64,000 nucleotides of DNA from Kaiparowitsia implicata GSE-PSE-MK54-09C (GCA_019359435.1 JAHHHI010000079.1:1-64000), one strand, 5' to 3'. Numbered from the stretch's first letter, positions 1 through 9,470 are shown. The notes: generated by a model not told the origin, from the letters alone. Translations and numbers: made by a program.

Positions 1-85
1 CGCACGCGACACAGATGTGATTTTGTTTACCCTTTCTCTTCCCATTCTTACGGATATGGGTAGCTCCACACTCTGGACATTGCAT
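1..85 (-). mobile_element. IS1-like transposase N-terminus, cut by window start
   Basis: Reading the minus strand from an ATG at 85 gives 28 residues beginning MQCPECGATHIRKNGKRKGK, ending in HICVAC at the window edge. The paired CPEC...CVAC cysteines form the zinc-ribbon found at the N-terminus of IS1-family InsA/InsAB transposases, which binds the element's ends. Only the first part of the gene lies in the window, so whether the transposase is intact cannot be judged. Family assignment rests on motif recognition alone. Confidence 0.6.
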
Positions 86-124
86 TGCAAAGTTCCCTAA
101 CTCATCTCTTAATTATGCAACGCC

Positions 125-170
125 GATTCTTGAACCGTGGTTTGTGAATAATGAATTCTTGAACCGTGGA
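125..170. repeat. Direct repeat flanking the IS1-like start
   Basis: The 15-mer ATTCTTGAACCGTGG occurs twice, at 126-140 and 155-169, between the IS1-like gene and ispF. It could be part of the IS end or a protein-binding pair. The sequence alone does not decide. Confidence 0.5.
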
Positions 171-301
171 TTCGCGAGCAGTCGGTGCGCATGTCCACAG
201 CGTCAGGGCAAATCCTTTGTTCAGCCCCGCATTGGGAAAGGGGCGATCGCCCAACCCCGACCGAATCTTCTATGATGGCATCGGCATATCGGTTATCCAC
301 C

Positions 302-781
302 ATGAAGATCCGCATTGGCAATGGCTACGACATTCACCGTCTGGTGAGCGATCGCCCTCTAATTTTGGGCGGCGTTCACATTGAGCATCATCTGGGGCTG
401 CTGGGGCACAGCGACGCCGACGCACTGACCCACGCCATTATGGACGCGATGTTGGGTGCGCTCAGCCTCGGCGACATTGGGCTGTACTTTCCTCCCACCG
501 ATCCGCAATGGGCCGGGGCCGATAGTCTGCAACTGCTGACCCAGGTTCACCACCTGATTCAAGAGAAGGGCTGGCAAATTGGCAACGTGGACTCGGTGAT
601 TGTGGCAGAACGCCCCAAACTTAAGCCCCATATTGCAGCCATGCGCGATCGCCTCGCCGAAACCCTGAGCTTGGACGCCGATCAAGTGGGCGTTAAAGCA
701 ACTACAAACGAAACGCTAGGCCCCGAAGGTCGAGAAGAGGGTATTGCGGTGTATGCGGTAGCGCTGTTGACTCGGGATTGA
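302..781 (+). CDS. ispF: 2-C-methyl-D-erythritol 2,4-cyclodiphosphate synthase
   Basis: IspF converts CDP-methylerythritol 2-phosphate to MEcPP and CMP in the plastid-type (MEP) isoprenoid pathway in the cytoplasm. It feeds carotenoid, phytol and quinone synthesis. The 159-residue product has the family's usual length. The metal-binding Asp10 and His12 lie in GYDIHRL, His44 in [10 protein letters not shown], and the substrate-loop motif GHSDADAL lies at 35-42. The C-terminal [18 protein letters not shown] block is typical. A longer in-frame reading from 185 exists, but the ATG at 302 ([10 protein letters not shown]) matches the family's N-terminus exactly, so it is preferred. The gene appears monocistronic. 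Confidence 0.96.
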   Translation: MKIRIGNGYDIHRLVSDRPLILGGVHIEHHLGLLGHSDADALTHAIMDAMLGALSLGDIGLYFPPTDPQWAGADSLQLLTQVHHLIQEKGWQIGNVDSVIVAERPKLKPHIAAMRDRLAETLSLDADQVGVKATTNETLGPEGREEGIAVYAVALLTRD

Positions 782-916
782 CGACCATGACCAGATCGGG
801 TGGCTACCGCCACGAAAAAGGAGGTTATCCCCCTCAATTGGGTGTGAGATCCTGCCTCGAAGGCGATCGCCCGCATCCATTAAGATCGGGGAAACTGCGA
901 GATTACCTGTGCCGTC

Positions 917-2287
917 ATGTCAGAGCACCCCAACCCCACCTCTACCCCAGAAGATCCACTCACTGAAGATAGCCTGAGTGAGCGATCGCCCGATTCCAAT
1001 GCTGTCAATGCTGTCGTCTCTGCGGCAGAAGCTCTTGCGGCCCAACTGCACCCCGTAAGCCGGGTGTGGAATGGCATGGTGACAAAGCTGAGCAGCCTGC
1101 TGCCGGGAGACGTGCGATCGCGCCGCATTGATCGCTGGTTTAGCGTCAACGACGAAGACATTGCTGAGATTCTCGCCACAGTGCGGCAGCAGCTTCCCAC
1201 CACCGAAGCCGTGATGTTGGGCAAGCCGCAAGCAGGCAAAAGCTCCATCGTGCGGGGACTCACCGGCGTATCGCCAGATATTGTGGGGCAAGGCTTCAGA
1301 CCCCATACTCAGCATATTCAGCGCTACGACTATCCCTCTAGCGACCTGCCGCTGCTGGTGTTTACCGACACGGTTGGGTTAGGGGATGTGGATCGGAATA
1401 CTGAGGCCGTAATTCAGGAACTCGTGGCCGAACTTCAGGCTGACACCCATCGCGCCCGAGTGCTGGTGCTCACCGTCAAAATCACTGACTTTGCCGTAGA
1501 TTCCCTCAAGCAGGTCGCGCAGCAGTTGCGCACCCAGTTTCCCAGTCTACCCTGTCTGCTGGTGATGACCTGCCTGCACGAGTTATATCCCCTCACCCTG
1601 GCTGACCATCCCGCCTATCCGCCCGATCTGCCAGATGTGGCGCGGGCGGCAGCGGCCTTGCAGCAAACCTTTGCAGGACTCTATGACCAAGCAGTGCTCA
1701 TCGATTTTACGCTAGAGGAAGACGACTTTACACCCACGTTTTATGGGCTAGATGCGTTTCGGGATGGCCTGGCGGAGTTGCTGCCCGAGGCCGAAACCCG
1801 CGCCATGTATCAGCTATTAGACACCCAAAATGAGGCCAGTCGCCAACTGGGAACCATCTATCGGGATGTGGCCCGGCGCTATATCTCGGCCTTTGCGGTG
1901 ATGGCGGCGACCCTGGCGGCGGTGCCGCTGCCCTTTGCGACGATGCCGGTGCTCACCGCGTTGCAAGTGTCGATGATTACGCTGCTGGGCAAGCTCTATG
2001 GACAGGTGTTGACGCCATCTCAAGCGGGGGGCGTGGGCAGTGCGATCGCCGGAGGATTTGTAGCCCAGGCCATCGGGCGAGAGTTAATCAAATTTGTACC
2101 CGTCTTTGGCAGCGTTATCGCGGCCTCTTGGGCCGCAGCCTATACGTGGGCACTGGGTGAAGGGGCCTGCGTTTATTTTGGTGACCTCATGGGCGGCAAA
2201 AAGCCTGATCCCCAACGGATTCAGCAGGTGATGAATGAGGCGTTTGCTTCCGCTAAAGATCGGTTTAAGCGGTCTGGTTCAGCGTAG
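917..2287 (+). CDS. Era/YcjX-like GTPase with DUF697-type membrane C-terminus
   Basis: This 456-residue protein combines a GTPase domain with a membrane-associated tail. The P-loop GKPQAGKSS lies at 102-110 and the G3 motif DTVGLGD at 151-157. The usual NKxD motif is not obvious; the corresponding strand reads VMTCLHE. From about residue 320 there are glycine/alanine-rich hydrophobic helices of the DUF697 kind (AVMAATLAAVPLPFATMP; AIGRELIKFVPVFGSVIAA), which in relatives sit at or in the membrane. The first 60 residues are acidic and look disordered. No Shine-Dalgarno is seen before the ATG. The substrate and process are unknown; a role in membrane or organelle homeostasis is only a family-level guess. 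Confidence 0.8.
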   Translation: MSEHPNPTSTPEDPLTEDSLSERSPDSNAVNAVVSAAEALAAQLHPVSRVWNGMVTKLSSLLPGDVRSRRIDRWFSVNDEDIAEILATVRQQLPTTEAVMLGKPQAGKSSIVRGLTGVSPDIVGQGFRPHTQHIQRYDYPSSDLPLLVFTDTVGLGDVDRNTEAVIQELVAELQADTHRARVLVLTVKITDFAVDSLKQVAQQLRTQFPSLPCLLVMTCLHELYPLTLADHPAYPPDLPDVARAAAALQQTFAGLYDQAVLIDFTLEEDDFTPTFYGLDAFRDGLAELLPEAETRAMYQLLDTQNEASRQLGTIYRDVARRYISAFAVMAATLAAVPLPFATMPVLTALQVSMITLLGKLYGQVLTPSQAGGVGSAIAGGFVAQAIGRELIKFVPVFGSVIAASWAAAYTWALGEGACVYFGDLMGGKKPDPQRIQQVMNEAFASAKDRFKRSGSA

Positions 2288-2421
2288 TCTCATTGCAATG
2301 CTGCAGCCCGGGTTGGGAGACGCTTCACCTTGGTAATGCCTGTCCAGAAGACGACCGACGTTGCTCAGCCATCGCCCCTTGAGCAACGTCAAATAGGTCG
2401 CTGAACTTGCGCCATTCTGCC

Positions 2422-2553
2422 CTAGAGCTGTCATCAATTAGCCTCTGATGTCCCAGAAATCAACAGTCACAGCCCCTAGCCTGGTTTTTGAGCCGGGCGT
2501 GACAACGCTCATAGCATAAAGCGTTTGGTCGGAATTGATGACACGCCTTAGGG
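2422..2553 (+). repeat. MITE1 copy A (about 130 bp, TIR-bounded)
   Basis: First of seven copies of one short element in the window. The left end reads GAGCTGTCATCAATTAG and the right end GGAATTGATGACACGCC, giving imperfect terminal inverted repeats flanked by TA-containing sequence. There is no open reading frame. It lies between the convergent GTPase and HNH genes. The element is non-autonomous, and its parental transposon is not in the window. Confidence 0.85.
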
Positions 2554-2567
2554 ATTTAGATACCGAT

Positions 2568-3065
2568 TTAGATACCAATTACATATTTTTGCCATTCTTT
2601 GTGCACGCCGCTTTTGACATGCTTTGTCACTTCGAAATATAAACCGCTGTGGGGCTTGTGGGGTGGGCGGTTGATTGGCATACTGGCTTCTTTGGGGGTG
2701 CGGTTGCCTTTTTTGACATTGCAGCGCACGCAGGCCGTCACAATGTTCTCCCAGGTGTCGCCACCGCCACGCGACCGGGGCACAACATGGTCTAGCGTGA
2801 GGTCATCGCCGGTATAGCCGCAATACTGGCAGGTGTGGCTGTCTCGATGCAGCAGATTGCGGCGCGTTAATGGAATTTCTTTATAGGGCACCCGGACGTA
2901 GTGCCTCAAGCGAATCACGGTTGGCAGGGGCAATTTGTCGTAGACGAGTTTACCGTTGTGCTCAACCTGTTCTGCTTTGCCTTTGATCACCAGCACAATC
3001 GCTCGCCGCCAGCTTGTGATGTTGAGGGGTTCATAGGACGCGTTCAACACCAGAACTTTGCCCAT
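2568..3065 (-). CDS. HNH endonuclease family protein (cyanobacterial type)
   Basis: The 165-residue protein carries a zinc-finger-supported HNH nuclease core. Cysteine pairs lie at 79/82 (CQYC) and 112/115 (CVRC), the catalytic DH is at 92-93 (LTLDHVVPRSRGGG) and the Asn is at 107. The N-terminal MGKVLVLNASYEPLNITSWR is a conserved opening of this small HNH family, which is widespread in cyanobacteria and other bacteria. These proteins are standalone nucleases whose target is mostly undefined. A DNA repair or processing role is possible. No phage or restriction-modification neighbour is present. Confidence 0.88.
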   Translation of the reverse strand: MGKVLVLNASYEPLNITSWRRAIVLVIKGKAEQVEHNGKLVYDKLPLPTVIRLRHYVRVPYKEIPLTRRNLLHRDSHTCQYCGYTGDDLTLDHVVPRSRGGGDTWENIVTACVRCNVKKGNRTPKEASMPINRPPHKPHSGLYFEVTKHVKSGVHKEWQKYVIGI

Positions 3066-3426
3066 TTGGCTACTAGTAAGAAGGTTGACGTGATATTAAC
3101 ATATTGACACTATTAACTGGCATTGGAAACCGCAGGCCACAGAAACGGGATCGCCCTGCGGTGGGCGATCGCGCCGATCCCTAGTACACAGGCTCACCGT
3201 TTGAGCGTTGCAAAAACAGACTCAAGACTCACCGCAGCCTGTTTGTCCCTGTGCCGCAGCAACCAGATTTTCCCAGGTTTAATACAAGGGTCTGAGTATA
3301 GTGGTCAAAACTCATGCAGTTGAGTGAATGGTGTGTCGGTCTAGTCCGCCCAGCATCCACTTAAACGACCGGGACGCTGCACCCGTGCAAGAGTTCTAGA
3401 CATACATTCGGTGTGGAGGAATTGCA
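3066..3426. other. Intergenic region between HNH gene and alr
   Basis: This 361-bp region holds the divergent starts of the HNH gene (minus) and alr (plus). A clear ribosome-binding site GGAGG at 3416-3420 precedes alr. No RNA gene, repeat or convincing short coding region was recognised. Confidence 0.5.
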
Positions 3427-4710
3427 ATGGGAAGTAGCTGGGAGCCGTCTTCTACGGCAATCAATCAGAGTAATCGGTCACATCTGCCGATGCCGCTGGC
3501 ACCCGAGTTAGCCGGAGTGAATTCAGCAGATGCTGCGGCTAGAGATGCTGCGGTGGGGGAGGTGCAGTGCGATCGCGCCTGGGTCGAAATTAACCAGGAT
3601 GCCCTAGCGTTTAATGTGCGGCAGATTCGGCAAACGCTGAGCCCCGGCACCGCGCTAATGGCGGTAGTCAAGGCAGATGCCTATGGGCATGGGGCTGTGA
3701 CGGTAGCGCAGACAGCGGTGCAGGCGGGCGCAAGCTGGTTGGGGGTAGCCACTATTCCTGAAGGCATTGAGCTGCGGCAGGCGGGCGTTACAGCTCCGAT
3801 TTTGGTGCTCGGCGCAGCCAACATGCCCGAACAAGTGCAGGCGATCGCCCACTGGCACTTGCAACCCACCCTAGGCAACCCCAAACAGGCGCTCGTGTTT
3901 GCCGAAACCCTAGCAGAGGGGGAGGGGCGATCGCCCCTCTCGGTGCATCTAAAGCTAGATACTGGAATGTCTCGCCTAGGCACCTCTTGGCAAGAGGCGG
4001 CTAACTTTGCCCACCTGGTGCAAGGATTGCCGCAACTGCAAATCGCTAGCGTTTACTCGCACTTAGCCACCGCCGACGAACGCGACTTAACGATTCTGCG
4101 AATGCAGCAGCAACGGTTTGAAGCGGCGATCGCCCAACTGCACACGGCTGGCATTCACCCGCCCCGGCTGCATCTCGCCAACTCCGCCGCCACACTGGTG
4201 GATTCAGCCTTGCACTACGACCAAGTGCGCACTGGGCTGCTGCTCTACGGTCTGCATCCTGCGCCCCATCTTGCCGACTGCATTGCCGTACAGCCAGTGA
4301 TGCAGGTCAAAGCGCGAATCACCCAAATTAAGTCTCTTCAGGCTGGTGAAGGCGTGAGCTACGGCCATCGCTTTGTGGCAGAGCGGGACATGCAGATTGC
4401 GGTGGTTGGCATTGGCTATGCCGATGGGGTGCCGCGCCTGCTGTCAAATCGGCTAGAGGTGCTGGTGCGGGGGCAGCGGATGCGCCAGTTGGGAGCCATC
4501 ACAATGGATCAGATGATGGTGGATGTATCAGCGTTGCCGCAGGTGCAAGTGGGTGATGTGGTGACACTGTTGGGAACCGATGGGGGCGATCGCATCACCG
4601 CTGACGACTGGGCCAACGCCATCGGCACCATCTCTTGGGAAATTCTCTGCGGCTTTAAACATCGTCTGCCGCGCATCACCACTCATCCCCGTCCCCCCCA
4701 AGTCGGCTGA
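3427..4710 (+). CDS. alr: Alanine racemase
   Basis: Alr interconverts L- and D-alanine with pyridoxal phosphate, supplying D-Ala for peptidoglycan. The PLP lysine is Lys82 in MAVVKADAYGHG. The second catalytic element is the Tyr in GVSYGHRF, near residue 319, and the C-terminal domain has the typical IGYADGVPR and AITMDQMMVDVS blocks. The 427 residues exceed the usual 370-390 because about 45 extra residues precede the first family block CDRAWVEINQDAL. The start at 3427 is kept because it has a strong GGAGG site. The extension contains no hydrophobic segment and looks disordered. The gene is convergent with the DUF4079 gene. Confidence 0.95.
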   Translation: MGSSWEPSSTAINQSNRSHLPMPLAPELAGVNSADAAARDAAVGEVQCDRAWVEINQDALAFNVRQIRQTLSPGTALMAVVKADAYGHGAVTVAQTAVQAGASWLGVATIPEGIELRQAGVTAPILVLGAANMPEQVQAIAHWHLQPTLGNPKQALVFAETLAEGEGRSPLSVHLKLDTGMSRLGTSWQEAANFAHLVQGLPQLQIASVYSHLATADERDLTILRMQQQRFEAAIAQLHTAGIHPPRLHLANSAATLVDSALHYDQVRTGLLLYGLHPAPHLADCIAVQPVMQVKARITQIKSLQAGEGVSYGHRFVAERDMQIAVVGIGYADGVPRLLSNRLEVLVRGQRMRQLGAITMDQMMVDVSALPQVQVGDVVTLLGTDGGDRITADDWANAIGTISWEILCGFKHRLPRITTHPRPPQVG

Positions 4711-4729
4711 AACGATTAAATCGACCAGG

Positions 4730-4766
4730 GCGGCCCGGGTACAAACAATGTCTATACCCGGGCCGC
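4730..4766. terminator. Hairpin between convergent alr and DUF4079 genes
   Basis: A perfect 12-bp stem (GCGGCCCGGGTA paired with TACCCGGGCCGC) surrounds a 13-nt loop. It lies 20 bp after the alr stop and 48 bp beyond the stop of the opposite gene. The position and GC-rich stem suit a bidirectional terminator, although there is no long T run. Confidence 0.6.
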
Positions 4767-4813
4767 TTGTCCCCTTGCTGCCATGCTTCAATTGGGAACT
4801 GTCTAAAGATGAC

Positions 4814-5308
4814 CTAAATTGATAACCCCAGCTGCAGACCAAAGACGCCGTGAATTACTAGCAGCGCTAGTGCCACACTCCCCACATACGCATGGACGGT
4901 GCGAAAGCCCTTGCCCTGAGAAAACCCGAAGGCGGCAATTAAACTATTGATCCATAGAAGGGCGATCGCCACTGAGCCTGTCCAAAAGTGAGAGCTTTGC
5001 AAAATCGGCTGCTGCTGCATAACCAGCGACAACACTCCGCCGGTATACCCCAGTGCAATGAACAGAAACATCAATGCCGCGATCTTCTTGTGGGCAGTGC
5101 GTTTTTCTGCTGCTAGGGCGTCATCCGTTGCCGTTAGCAACCGTCCTTGCCACCCCGTCACAGCTGCAAAGCTGCCCATCACCAGCACCACAATACCCAT
5201 CATGGCAGGGTGCCCCCAATGCACAATCGGCGCTGGCACATTCAAACTACGAAACCAGGCGGCAAGCGGTTCCAATACATCGCTCAAGCTTGCTCCAAGA
5301 TCAGACAT
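4814..5308 (-). CDS. DUF4079 family membrane protein
   Basis: The 164-residue protein has about four membrane helices, including PAMMGIVVLVMGSFAAVTG, IAALMFLFIALGYTGGVLSL, WTGSVAIALLWINSLIAAFG and VGSVALALLVIHGVFGLQL. Histidines at helix ends (HWGHP, HAY, VIHG) resemble haem- or metal-ligating positions in cytochrome-b561-like bundles. DUF4079 proteins are typical of oxygenic phototrophs and have no settled function. The ATG at 5308 is chosen because GGAG precedes it; a longer in-frame reading from 5335 lacks such a site. Confidence 0.8.
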   Translation of the reverse strand: MSDLGASLSDVLEPLAAWFRSLNVPAPIVHWGHPAMMGIVVLVMGSFAAVTGWQGRLLTATDDALAAEKRTAHKKIAALMFLFIALGYTGGVLSLVMQQQPILQSSHFWTGSVAIALLWINSLIAAFGFSQGKGFRTVHAYVGSVALALLVIHGVFGLQLGLSI

Positions 5309-5429
5309 TGTGGTCTCCTTAATCTTTAGCCACATTCTTAAAAAATGTTAAGCCCATTGTAATGCTGTTTCTCTTCAAAGGCAGTAGTCGGTGCGCGTTA
5401 CGGCATATAAGCCTGAGCCAAATAGATGT

Positions 5430-5600
5430 ATGTCAACAATCGCTCAAATACCTAGCAGACCTGTTGAACAGGTTGCCGCAAGCTTTCCAGGGTTAAGCGC
5501 AGATCTGCCCCAAGTCCTGCCGTCTTACGAACCATCCTTCGCAAACGCTCGATCAATCAACTACCTAGCGCAGACGGTTAACCGATTATTAAGAACATAG
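5430..5600 (+). CDS. Possible 56-residue protein upstream of ssrA
   Basis: A short frame starting MSTIAQIPSRPVEQVAASF and ending SINYLAQTVNRLLRT lies just before the tmRNA promoter. It is slightly hydrophobic, has no cysteine or membrane helix and has no clear ribosome-binding site. I do not recognise it, and it may be chance. Confidence 0.2.
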   Translation: MSTIAQIPSRPVEQVAASFPGLSADLPQVLPSYEPSFANARSINYLAQTVNRLLRT

Positions 5601-5621
5601 GCAACTGCCGCTAAGCAGGTC

Positions 5622-5627
5622 TATAAT
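5622..5627 (+). promoter_or_regulatory. Likely -10 box of ssrA
   Basis: A perfect TATAAT sits 22 bp before the mature tmRNA 5' end, leaving room for a short leader removed by RNase P. A -35 box is not convincing at the standard spacing. Confidence 0.55.
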
Positions 5628-5648
5628 GGTGAAGTAAAGCTAAAGCAT

Positions 5649-6039
5649 GGGGCTGTACCGGTTTCGACGTTTTGGCGAACACTACTTTATGATTCAGGCC
5701 GAGAGCGAGCTACCTCTCGAAAATCAATGGCTCAAACAAAACGTAACTGCGAACAACATCGTTCCTTTTGCTCGTAAGCGCGTGGCTGTAGCTGCCGCCT
5801 AACAACCTCTTTTAGGTTCGAGCGTCTGCGGTTTGACTCCGTTAAGGATTGCAGACTTAAACCCCAACGGATGCTCTAGTACACTGCCTCTGGTCGGTTG
5901 CTAGCTAAGACATCACTAGAGAAGCCCGCCGACGGGGATAAGCGTCGGTTCCCGCTTTGAGGATCAGAGAAGCTAAGCCTGTGAACGAGTGAAGTACTAA
6001 TACCCAGGGCGGACAGGAGTTCGACTCTCCTCAGCTCCA
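5649..6039 (+). ncRNA. ssrA: Transfer-messenger RNA (tmRNA)
   Basis: tmRNA rescues stalled ribosomes and tags the nascent protein for proteolysis. The 5' end GGGGCUGUACCGGUUUCGACG and 3' end GGAGUUCGACUCUCCUCAGC form the tRNA-like domain; GGGGCUG pairs with CAGCUCC as acceptor stem, followed by discriminator A at 6039. CCA appears not to be encoded. The resume codon GCG at 5749 opens a 17-codon tag, ANNIVPFARKRVAVAAA, ending in TAA at 5800-5802. The tag shares ANNIVPFARK with other cyanobacteria and ends in the AA degron. The molecule is one-piece and not permuted. Confidence 0.97.
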
Positions 6040-6043
6040 CTTA

Positions 6044-6081
6044 AATCAAGGCTCGCGCACAGCGCGAGCCTTGATTGTTTT
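6044..6081 (+). terminator. Rho-independent terminator of ssrA
   Basis: The stem ATCAAGGCTCGCGC pairs with GCGCGAGCCTTGAT around an ACA loop and is followed by a T-rich run (TGTTTTG). It begins six bases after the tmRNA 3' end. Confidence 0.9.
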
Positions 6082-6188
6082 GTAAACCTTTGTTTTTATC
6101 CTGACCCGGCAACCAAGCTCTTGAACACTTCACAGGAGTGATTGCGTCATCAGGATATTGGCTCAGTTTAGGTCAATCTGTCGAACTC

Positions 6189-6236
6189 TTAACTTTGGAT
6201 GGATGCACAGCCGCGCGTGCATCTATCCAAAGTTAA
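6189..6236. repeat. 20-bp inverted repeat
   Basis: TTAACTTTGGATGGATGCAC is matched by GTGCATCTATCCAAAGTTAA with a single mismatch across an 8-nt loop. The near-perfect stem is too long to be random. There is no T run for termination. Confidence 0.7.
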
Positions 6237-6928
6237 GGGTCTGAAATAGCCTTGTTTTTTGTTTTGAGGTGATGGATTTCTTGTAGTCAATAGAGCACAG
6301 AGTCGTCTAAGGGGTTTAACGGATAAGCAGGGTTAAGACTATCAGAAGGGCATAAATTAGCATCGTTCTAACCTAATTGCGACGTGAAAAATCTACCCAA
6401 GGACATGCGCGATTTGCAGATTAACTGGGAAAAATGATCTCAGGATGGATGAGATGAGCAGTCAGTTAAGTCTAGTATGAGAACTGTGCTGGTGTGTTTA
6501 GCTTCATCAGATCCCACGTTGCTAGCTCTGGGTGCCTAATACTTGGAACTAGTGAGTTTTTTTATGATTTAAGTTGCTAAAAGTAGCGCTAAATCATTAC
6601 ATCAACGATTGTTCTCGTAACTCGGTCTATCAATGAGTTGAGGGTTACTGAATACCTTGACTCTCTATAAATGCCTTGCGCTGAGTTCTTTGCCTCGCTC
6701 CACCTGCACAATTCACCAGCTTTTTTGTCGTTATGAAAAACTCGACCAGCTACCGTATTTTGATTCCTGTTTGGATGTTCTTAAATCAACGGTTGTTTGA
6801 TGCATCTTCTCCAATGATTTGGAGCCCAAAACAATTCTGGTTTACTTATCGAATCCAGCATCTTGAACGCTGCTTAGAAAAGATGGCAGAATCAAAGAAG
6901 AATTACCGGAATTAGTACTTTAATAGTT

Positions 6929-6980
6929 CAGTTTTATATTGTCACCATCAAAGTGGTGATATACAAGCGATATAAAACTG
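6929..6980. repeat. Nested palindrome
   Basis: The outer arms CAGTTTTATAT and ATATAAAACTG enclose an inner hairpin TCACCATCAAAGTGGTGA at 6942-6959. This stem-within-stem layout resembles a structured RNA or a small palindromic element. No family was recognised. Confidence 0.55.
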
Positions 6981-7072
6981 TTAAGCCATGATACGAAATA
7001 TCACCAGATATGTTGCAGGCAGACAGCTTTTTGAGCGTTAAGTAGTCGGCTAGGTAGCGGATGCCGTTGGAG

Positions 7073-7378
7073 CTAGCTGCTTTCGATCTCATAGTCGGAC
7101 TGATAGTCAGACTGAAGCTTCTGCAACATCTCTGCCATCTGCCTCACTGATGCCCGAGGCGACATTCGGGGCACTGGCACCCAAGCCGACTCGGGCTGTT
7201 CCGCTAAATTTGCCCAATACATGACTGGAATTTCGTATTGGTAGGCATTGAACCAGTCAGGGCGAGTTGTGATATCGCGAACCTCGATGTGCAGGGAAAT
7301 ACTATCCACCTGCGCCAACTTTTCGAGAAGCCCTTCACAAAGGTGGCAGTCTGGCTTGCTGTAGACGATTAGGTGCAT
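7073..7378 (-). CDS. Glutaredoxin family protein
   Basis: This 101-residue thioredoxin-fold protein begins MHLIVYSKPDCHLCEG, with redox cysteines at 11 and 14 (CHLC), followed by the cis-proline segment EIPVMYW near residue 50. It belongs to the DUF836/glutaredoxin-like group and probably acts in cytoplasmic thiol exchange; the partner is unknown. The frame remains open upstream to 7495, but that extension runs into MITE1 copy B and lacks family similarity, so the ATG at 7378 is used. The C-terminus ends in an acidic, Ser/Tyr-rich tail. Confidence 0.85.
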   Translation of the reverse strand: MHLIVYSKPDCHLCEGLLEKLAQVDSISLHIEVRDITTRPDWFNAYQYEIPVMYWANLAEQPESAWVPVPRMSPRASVRQMAEMLQKLQSDYQSDYEIESS

Positions 7379-7478
7379 GGTTTGAGCGCAAGGTGCGGGA
7401 ATTATTTGGAGAAGGCACACCGGGAATGTGTGCGGAGCACTGCAGAATCTGTAAGCGTTTCTGTAAGCGTTGCTTAGT

Positions 7479-7610
7479 CTAGGGGCTGTCATCAATTAGC
7501 CGCCAATGGCCCAGAAATCAACGGTCACAGCCCCTAGACTGTTTTTCGGAGCGGGCGTGTTAATGCCCATAGCATAAGACTTTTGGTCGGAATTGATGAC
7601 ACTCCCTAGG
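7479..7610 (+). repeat. MITE1 copy B
   Basis: The ends AGGGGCTGTCATCAATTAG and GGAATTGATGACACTCCCT match copy A, in the same orientation. It lies in the divergent gap between the glutaredoxin gene and argH and may therefore affect either promoter. Confidence 0.88.
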
Positions 7611-7810
7611 GTTAAACGCCGCTTTCTTATAGATGTTGCTTGTTTATACTGCAACGTGCTCTTGTCAATGTCACAACTGACGAAGCCCGGGAGGGCAGGT
7701 TATCTCCGTGCAGCGGCGACAACCTGCTCTCTTTTAGGTTTTGGTGCAAGATAGCAGAATTCCTACTATTCTTAGTCCTATCGTTGTTCTGTGAGCAGTT
7801 GTTCTTGACT

Positions 7811-9205
7811 ATGCCATCGTCTCAATCTCAAACCTGGAGCCAGCGTTTTGAATCAGCGCTGCATCCGGCGATCGCCCGATTCAATGCCAGCATCAGCTTC
7901 GATATTGAACTTATTGAGTACGATATTACCGGCTCACAGGCGCATGCCCGCATGCTGGCGCACACAGGCATCATCGCGTCAGATGAGGGTGAGCAATTGG
8001 TGCAAGGGTTAGAGCAAGTTCGTCAGGAATATCGCCAAGGGCAGTTTACGCCGGGGGTAGAAGCGGAGGATGTACATTTTGCTGTAGAGCGGCGGCTGAC
8101 AGAACTGGTGGGCGATGTGGGTAAAAAGTTGCACACTGCGCGATCCCGCAATGACCAAGTAGGCACCGATACGCGCCTGTACCTGCGAGATCAAATTCAG
8201 CAAATTCATGCCCACTTGCAGGCCTTCCAAGTGGCGCTGCTGACCCATGCCGAACAGCATGTGGAAACGCTGATCCCCGGCTATACGCACTTGCAGCGGG
8301 CACAACCGTTGAGTTTGGCGCATCATCTGCTGGCCTATGTGGAAATGACGCAGCGGGATGGCGATCGCCTGCGAGATTTGCTGCCCCGCGTCAACATTTC
8401 GCCGCTGGGCTGTGGAGCGCTGGCCGGCACCACGTTTCCCATTGACCGCCACTATTCCGCAGAACTGCTGGGGTTTGACGCGGTCTATGCCAACAGTTTG
8501 GATGGCGTGAGCGATCGCGACTTTGCCATTGAGTTTCTCAGCGCTGCCAGCATCATCATGGTGCATTTGTCGCGGTTGTCAGAAGAGGTCATCCTATGGG
8601 CATCAGAGGAGTTTGGCTTTGTGACGCTGCGGGATAGCTGCTCTACGGGCTCTAGCATCATGCCCCAGAAAAAGAACCCAGATGTGCCTGAGCTGGTGCG
8701 CGGCAAGACGGGGCGAGTATTTGGGCATTTACAGGGGATGTTGGTGTTGATGAAGGGGCTGCCCCTCGCCTATAACAAAGATTTGCAGGAAGACAAAGAA
8801 GCCCTGTTCGACGCGGTGAGAACGGTTAAGGGCTGCCTAGAGGCCACCACTATTTTGCTAGAAGAAGGGCTGGAGTTTCGCCCTATTCGCCTGAATGCAG
8901 CCGTAGCAGAAGACTTTTCTAATGCGACAGATGTGGCTGATTACCTAGCCGCTAAGGGCGTGCCCTTCCGCGAAGCCTACAATCTAGTCGGCAAAGTGGT
9001 CAAAGCATCCCTTTCTGCTAACAAGCTGCTGAAGGACTTGACCCTGGAGGAGTGGCAGGCGCTACATCCAGCCTTTGACGCAGATATCTATGAGGCGATC
9101 GCCCCTCGCACCGTTGTGTCTGCCCGCAACAGCTACGGCGGCACGGGGTTTGACCAAGTGCGCCAGCAATTAGACCGAGTGCGATCGCACCTAAACAACG
9201 CGTAG
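7811..9205 (+). CDS. argH: Argininosuccinate lyase
   Basis: ArgH cleaves argininosuccinate to arginine and fumarate, the last step of arginine synthesis. The 464 residues match the family. The N-terminal block [20 protein letters not shown], the [10 protein letters not shown] loop and the fumarase/lyase signature [12 protein letters not shown], near residue 282, are intact. The frame extends upstream to 7640, but that stretch is hydrophobic and unlike ArgH, so the ATG at 7811 is chosen. No strong ribosome-binding site precedes it. The gene stands alone, as is usual in cyanobacteria. Confidence 0.96.
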   Translation: MPSSQSQTWSQRFESALHPAIARFNASISFDIELIEYDITGSQAHARMLAHTGIIASDEGEQLVQGLEQVRQEYRQGQFTPGVEAEDVHFAVERRLTELVGDVGKKLHTARSRNDQVGTDTRLYLRDQIQQIHAHLQAFQVALLTHAEQHVETLIPGYTHLQRAQPLSLAHHLLAYVEMTQRDGDRLRDLLPRVNISPLGCGALAGTTFPIDRHYSAELLGFDAVYANSLDGVSDRDFAIEFLSAASIIMVHLSRLSEEVILWASEEFGFVTLRDSCSTGSSIMPQKKNPDVPELVRGKTGRVFGHLQGMLVLMKGLPLAYNKDLQEDKEALFDAVRTVKGCLEATTILLEEGLEFRPIRLNAAVAEDFSNATDVADYLAAKGVPFREAYNLVGKVVKASLSANKLLKDLTLEEWQALHPAFDADIYEAIAPRTVVSARNSYGGTGFDQVRQQLDRVRSHLNNA

Positions 9206-9470
9206 TTCCACTCGCCTCTTACCAATCCAAACGGTTCAAAGCCTACCTCTTCTGCACTAAATCCGCACAAAGCATTTTGACGCACTGCGAAACTGGAACG
9301 CACCCGTTGCCTTATGTGTAGGTTTGTTATCCTATCAATGAGTCCAATGAGTCTGAGCAATGAGTTGATGTGGATGCAGGCTGCAAATGACCTTCAGCCC
9401 CGTTAAAGTTATTGCCTAATGGCAGCATCCCAACTCCAACACATCAATCAAACATGATCAGGAGAACACG

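Larger units (their letters stand above)
6082..7072. other. About 1 kb region without a convincing gene
   Basis: Between the tmRNA terminator and the glutaredoxin gene no coding region has family resemblance or a ribosome-binding site. A 60-codon frame at 6733-6915 is unsupported. Base composition is more AT-rich than in neighbouring genes. Two long inverted repeats are present (separate entries at 6189 and 6929). The region could hold unrecognised RNAs or be decayed sequence. Confidence 0.5.

Noticed and set aside
6733-6915. 60-codon plus-strand frame
   Set aside because: No ribosome-binding site, no family resemblance, sits in an AT-rich palindrome-containing gap.
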